DNA of 64,000 nt, taken from NCBI GenBank assembly GCA_964344185.1, contig CAYFMN010000016.1, positions 1 through 64,000 of the forward strand, in the 5' to 3' direction. This document shows, piece by piece, positions 60,446 through 64,000 of this stretch. Under the pieces are notes generated by a model that did not search any database, was not told the DNA's origin, and saw only the letters and a list, made by a program, of their open reading frames with translations. The translations under genes were made by a program, and so were the position numbers. This DNA is from JAJDAT01 sp964344185. Its GTDB lineage: Bacteria > Nitrospinota > Nitrospinia > Nitrospinales > JAJDAT01. Numbering within the stretch: position 1 is the first letter of the stretch; each line of letters begins with the position of its first letter.

Positions 60446-61324
60446 ATGGAAGCTACCGTAGATAAAGATTGCGCAAAACAACAAACTCCTCCTTCAAAAT
60501 TCGCAATCGGTATCAGGCTGTCTGGTCAAAACACTTCTCAACAGTTTGACCCTCAAAGCCTTATATTACGCGTTGGAGAACAGGTGATCGTTTTGACAGG
60601 TTTTGGAGAGACTGTTGGAACAGTCGCCTCGAATAAAATTTTAAACCTAAACCCTGAAAAAAAACCTCCTCTGTTTAAAGTACTTCGGAAGGCAACGCCG
60701 ACTGATTTGGAACGAGCGACCAAAAAACGAAATTTTGAACAAAAAGGTAAACTCTTTTGTTTAGAAAAAATAAAAGAACTCGGATTATCGATGAATTTAA
60801 GCCGGGTTGTTTTTTTTGAAGAAGAAAAGAAAATTACATTTTTCTTTACCGCAGATGGACGCGTGGACTTTAGAGAACTGGTCCGCATGCTCGCCGCATT
60901 TATGAAGAGTAGAATTGAAATGAGGCAAGTTGGCGTTAGAGACGAAGCAAAGGCTATTGCCGGTCAGGGGATTTGCGGTCAAGATCTTTGCTGCTCCAGG
61001 TTTTTGAAGAGCTTTACCCCGGTAACAATCCGCATGGCGAAAGACCAGGGGTTAGCCTTAAACCCCAGCAAAATTTCCGGAGTTTGCGGAAGATTAATGT
61101 GCTGTTTGCAATATGAACATGAAGTCTATAGAGAACTGGTAGACACTATGCCCAAGACAGGAGCGCGAGTCGATACCCCGGATGGCCCGGGAAGAGTAGT
61201 AAAAAATATTATTCTAGAAAAACAAGTAACCGTGGCTCTTGATGACGAAAGTTTTATGACCTATGATGTAAGCGAGTTGGAATTCAACCCAGATTCGGCG
61301 CCTTCTGAAGACGAAGACTATTAA
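60446..61324 (+). CDS. PSP1/RicT-family protein
   Basis: 292 aa. The C-terminal half is a PSP1 domain: IAGQGICGQDLCCSRFLKSF and KISGVCGRLMCCLQYEHEVY hold the conserved cysteines that bind Fe-S in the Bacillus RicAFT (YaaT) complex. The usual role is in RNA maturation with RNase Y. It is placed between holB and metG, as in many genomes. The acidic tail (PSEDEDY) is ordinary. Confidence 0.88.
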   Translation: MEATVDKDCAKQQTPPSKFAIGIRLSGQNTSQQFDPQSLILRVGEQVIVLTGFGETVGTVASNKILNLNPEKKPPLFKVLRKATPTDLERATKKRNFEQKGKLFCLEKIKELGLSMNLSRVVFFEEEKKITFFFTADGRVDFRELVRMLAAFMKSRIEMRQVGVRDEAKAIAGQGICGQDLCCSRFLKSFTPVTIRMAKDQGLALNPSKISGVCGRLMCCLQYEHEVYRELVDTMPKTGARVDTPDGPGRVVKNIILEKQVTVALDDESFMTYDVSELEFNPDSAPSEDEDY

Positions 61325-61396
61325 TTTTTTTGGGTTTTGCCAGAACTTGGCGCTTCGGCAACCTTCCCAATTTTCCTTCCAGAATATGAACCAAAA

Positions 61397-63343
61397 ATGA
61401 ACGAGACTAAAAAAACATTTTATATAACCACGCCTATTTATTACGTCAACGACGTTCCACATATTGGACACGCTTATACAACAATTGCGGCAGACGTATC
61501 AACCCGGTTTAAAAAGTTGGAAGGATACGAAACATTTTTTTTAACGGGAACCGACGAACATGGACAAAAAGTTCAACAAGCGGCTGAGAAAAATGGAGTA
61601 CCCCCGCAAGAACATGTAGATTCCCTGCACAAGAGGTTTAAAGATCTTTGGGTCCGTTTTGATATTATCAACGACGACTTTATCCGCACAACAGAAGACA
61701 GGCATAAATCGGTTGTCACGGATATCCTTAAAGATTTATTTGAAAGAGAAGAAATTTACAAAGACACTTATGAAGGCTGGTACTGCATGCCTTGCGAACG
61801 CTTTTGGACAGAAAAAGACGTTCCCGAAAAGTTATGTCCGGAATGTAAACGGTCTGTTGAAAATATTAGCGAGTCTAATTACTTCTTCAAAATGGGAGAT
61901 TATCAAGATTGGTTGATCGAATATATCCAAACAAACGAAGATTTTATTAAACCAACCAGCAGAAAAAATGAGGTATTGGGTTTCCTAAAAAAACCGCTTG
62001 GCAATCTTTGTATTTCACGACCTAAAGAAAGATTGCCCTGGGGAATTCCTCTTCCATTCGACGAAAACTATGTGACTTATGTTTGGTTTGACGCCCTGAT
62101 CAACTACATTTCTGTTCATGGCTCCCTCGAACAAATCAAGAAATCTCAATTCTGGCCCGCGAGCCACCATTTAGTTGGCAAAGATATTTTAACCACTCAT
62201 GCCGTTTATTGGTCGACAATGCTAAAAGCAATGGGACTGGAGCTACCTAAAAATATTTTCGCGCATGGCTGGTGGACAGTGAACGGTCAGAAGATGTCCA
62301 AGTCACTCCGCAACGTTGTTGAGCCTAACTTACTCGTGGATCAATTTGGATCGGACGTTATTCGATATTTTTTGATGCGGGAAGTTCCTTTTGGTCAAGA
62401 CGGCGATTTCTCCCACAAAGCTTTGATTGGAAGAATTAACAGCGATCTTGCTAACAATTTGGGGAACCTGTTAAGCCGTTCTTTAAATATGATCAAAAAA
62501 TATTGCGACAGTAAAATCCCCGCTGCTGATACAACCGACGACTCGGATGAAAAACTAATCGCAAAAGCAAATGAAGTTGTTTCCGAAACGCTCATTCATT
62601 TAGACCAACTCGCATACAACAAAGCGCTCACAAAAATTTGGGAACTGCTAGACGCTGCGAATTTATACATTAACGATTCCGCTCCCTGGAATTTAGCCAA
62701 GTCTGAAGAAACAAAGGGGCGGCTTCACGCCGTATTATATAATTCCGCAGAAACAATTCGAATTGCGGCGATTCTTTTGTATCCATTCATGCCCAATTCG
62801 GCGGAAAATATTCTTAAACAAATTGGAATTGAAACGCCAATACTGGAACTTGGAACTCAATCTTTAAAAGATTGGGGCGGTCTGCAGAATGGAATTCAAA
62901 TAAACCCAGGACCGCAACTGTTCCCAAGAATTGACGATAAACAAGCGGCTAAAATATTAGAAACCGCAGAGGCTGGAAACAAGGAACCAGAGAAAAAACC
63001 AGTCGAAGCGATTGAGTCTGAACAAGTCGCCATTGACGAGTTTTTTAAAATCGACTTACGGATTGGGAAAATCGTCGAAGCGGAAAAAGTTAAGAAATCA
63101 AAAAAACTCGTCAAACTTAAAGTAGACATCGGAGTCGAAACACGTCAAGTTGTCGCCGGTATTGCGGCCAGCTACGAGCCTGATCAATTAATAGGCAGAA
63201 AAATTATATTGGTGGCGAATCTCAAACCCGCTAAATTAATGGGTATTGAATCTCAAGGAATGGTATTGGCCGGAAGCGACGAAGATAAGATAGTCCTAGC
63301 TGGTTTTGATCAACAACTGGAACCGGGAACACGAGTTAAATGA
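61397..63343 (+). CDS. metG: Methionyl-tRNA synthetase
   Basis: 648 aa from ATG 61397; an in-frame TTG 60 bases upstream would add 20 residues before the conserved start FYITTPIYYVNDVPHIGHAY, so it is rejected. Class I signatures are PHIGH and KMSKSLRN. Two zinc-type pairs (CMPC and CPEC) lie in the connective domain. The C-terminal 110 residues are the EMAP/Arc1p-like tRNA-binding domain (DLRIGKIVEAEKVKKS). It charges tRNA-Met. It overlaps tatD by four bases. Confidence 0.96.
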   Translation: MNETKKTFYITTPIYYVNDVPHIGHAYTTIAADVSTRFKKLEGYETFFLTGTDEHGQKVQQAAEKNGVPPQEHVDSLHKRFKDLWVRFDIINDDFIRTTEDRHKSVVTDILKDLFEREEIYKDTYEGWYCMPCERFWTEKDVPEKLCPECKRSVENISESNYFFKMGDYQDWLIEYIQTNEDFIKPTSRKNEVLGFLKKPLGNLCISRPKERLPWGIPLPFDENYVTYVWFDALINYISVHGSLEQIKKSQFWPASHHLVGKDILTTHAVYWSTMLKAMGLELPKNIFAHGWWTVNGQKMSKSLRNVVEPNLLVDQFGSDVIRYFLMREVPFGQDGDFSHKALIGRINSDLANNLGNLLSRSLNMIKKYCDSKIPAADTTDDSDEKLIAKANEVVSETLIHLDQLAYNKALTKIWELLDAANLYINDSAPWNLAKSEETKGRLHAVLYNSAETIRIAAILLYPFMPNSAENILKQIGIETPILELGTQSLKDWGGLQNGIQINPGPQLFPRIDDKQAAKILETAEAGNKEPEKKPVEAIESEQVAIDEFFKIDLRIGKIVEAEKVKKSKKLVKLKVDIGVETRQVVAGIAASYEPDQLIGRKIILVANLKPAKLMGIESQGMVLAGSDEDKIVLAGFDQQLEPGTRVK

Positions 63344-64000
63344 TTATAGACACACATGCCCATGTAGATATGGACCAGTTTAATGAAGACCGCGAGGACA
63401 CCATACAAAGGGCAAGAGAGAGCGGCGTTGAATATATTTTAAACGTCGGTTGCGATGTTGCCAGTAGCGAAAGGTCTATCGAGCTATCTGAAAAATATGA
63501 TTTTATATACGCCACTGCCGGTATCCACCCGCACGACGTTAAAAATATCGACGAAAATACTTATCTGGCTCTTAAAGAACTTCACACGCATCCAAAAGTG
63601 ATTGCTTTTGGAGAAATGGGATTGGACTTCTTTAAAAATTATTCTCCCCACGATGTCCAAATCACCCACTTTCGCAAGCAAATTGAACTGGCATTACAAC
63701 TAGGAAAACCAATAATCGTGCATTGCCGCGACGCCAAAGATGAAACGATCAAAATTCTGTCGGATTATTATTCCAGTTCCAGTCAAAAGTCCGGTATATT
63801 CCACTGTTTCTCTGGCGATCTCGAATTAGCGGAAAAAGGGTTAGAACTGGGGTTTTATATTTCCTTTGCGGGGCCGGTCACGTATAAAAAAAATAAAGAA
63901 CTGCAAGAGGTCGCTAAAGTTATACCTCCTGATCGTTTATTTGCCGAAACGGATTGCCCTTATTTATCTCCAGTTCCAAAACGCGGAAAACGCAACGAAC
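63340..64000 (+). CDS. tatD: TatD-family metal-dependent deoxyribonuclease (partial, runs off window)
   Basis: 220 codons to the window end, beginning ATG overlapping the metG stop (ATGA). Metal ligands are visible: DTHAHVDM (HxH), GEMGLDFF (Glu), IVHCRDA (His), FHCFSG (His) and ETDCPYLSP (Asp). TatD acts as a 3'-5' DNase/RNase. The C-terminal 35 to 40 residues lie beyond 64000. It is the fourth gene of the holB-ricT-metG-tatD run. Confidence 0.93.
   Translation, partial: MIIDTHAHVDMDQFNEDREDTIQRARESGVEYILNVGCDVASSERSIELSEKYDFIYATAGIHPHDVKNIDENTYLALKELHTHPKVIAFGEMGLDFFKNYSPHDVQITHFRKQIELALQLGKPIIVHCRDAKDETIKILSDYYSSSSQKSGIFHCFSGDLELAEKGLELGFYISFAGPVTYKKNKELQEVAKVIPPDRLFAETDCPYLSPVPKRGKRNE

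Noticed and set aside
61337..61396. 20-residue N-terminal extension of metG from an upstream TTG
   Set aside because: The conserved start of MetRS lies at the ATG 61397; the extension has no family support.

Overview
The window reads as a continuous, low-GC (about 40% by eye) chromosomal segment of a Gram-negative, respiring bacterium, probably chemolithotrophic. Two runs of exactly ten Ns (25500-25509 and 54370-54379) show it is a draft or metagenome scaffold. A cytochrome bc-type complex whose cytochrome partner is a large octahaem protein, a molybdenum sulfite dehydrogenase cluster, a haem-containing porin, lipoproteins and a PyrR-type pyrimidine operon would fit Nitrospinota (the Nitrospina lineage) or a deltaproteobacterium-like relative. 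That placement is inference; no rRNA or nitrite oxidoreductase gene is present.

Layout. 1-4.8 kb: repeats, a redoxin with a TPR lipoprotein, a CbpA-like DnaJ protein, a GxxExxY gene packed between inverted repeats, a 2Fe-2S ferredoxin and a cobalamin adenosyltransferase. 4.9-13.1 kb: the pyrimidine operon pyrR-pyrB-pyrC-carA-(unknown gene)-carB, led by a promoter, a PyrR-binding loop and a terminator. 13.1-21.9 kb: housekeeping and accessory genes (nth, larC, a BFD-like Fe-S protein, a ParD/ParE pair, tRNA-Met, an MBL-fold protein) with repeat islands. 22.0-26.5 kb: a minus-strand sulfur operon (SorA-like sulfite dehydrogenase, monohaem cytochrome, trihaem cytochrome, CoA-disulfide-reductase/rhodanese). 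26.6-35.3 kb: an FG-GAP lipoprotein, a haem-porin, a chemoreceptor, a two-gene spermidine-synthase-like system and a small pair that may be a split caspase-like peptidase. 35.4-44.6 kb: the complex III operon (Rieske, cytochrome b, subunit IV, octahaem cytochrome c, two small membrane proteins) and, upstream, a flavoprotein lacking its redox cysteines. 45.2-52.1 kb: a complete F-type ATP synthase operon (atpZ-B-E-F-H-A-G-D-C) with a near-consensus promoter. 52.3-58.2 kb: a dicluster ferredoxin and an acetylation cluster (SGNH-TPR protein plus two MBOAT proteins). 58.7-64 kb: a glycosyltransferase remnant, then holB-ricT-metG-tatD, with tatD running off the end.

The most striking observation is that two neighbouring complex III genes each carry one in-frame TAA with intact frame on both sides. 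In cytochrome b it occupies the conserved Gln of the PWDQ motif; in the octahaem cytochrome it separates a membrane anchor from the soluble part. Both are one C-to-T change from CAA. TAA ends other genes here normally, so the choice is between a local sequence error, recent inactivation and readthrough.

Other items worth attention are a roughly 100-bp palindromic repeat family with terminal inverted repeats (three copies), several decayed dispersed repeat families, the gene of unknown function between carA and carB, and the possible split caspase-like pair. No CRISPR array, prophage or insertion-sequence transposase was seen.
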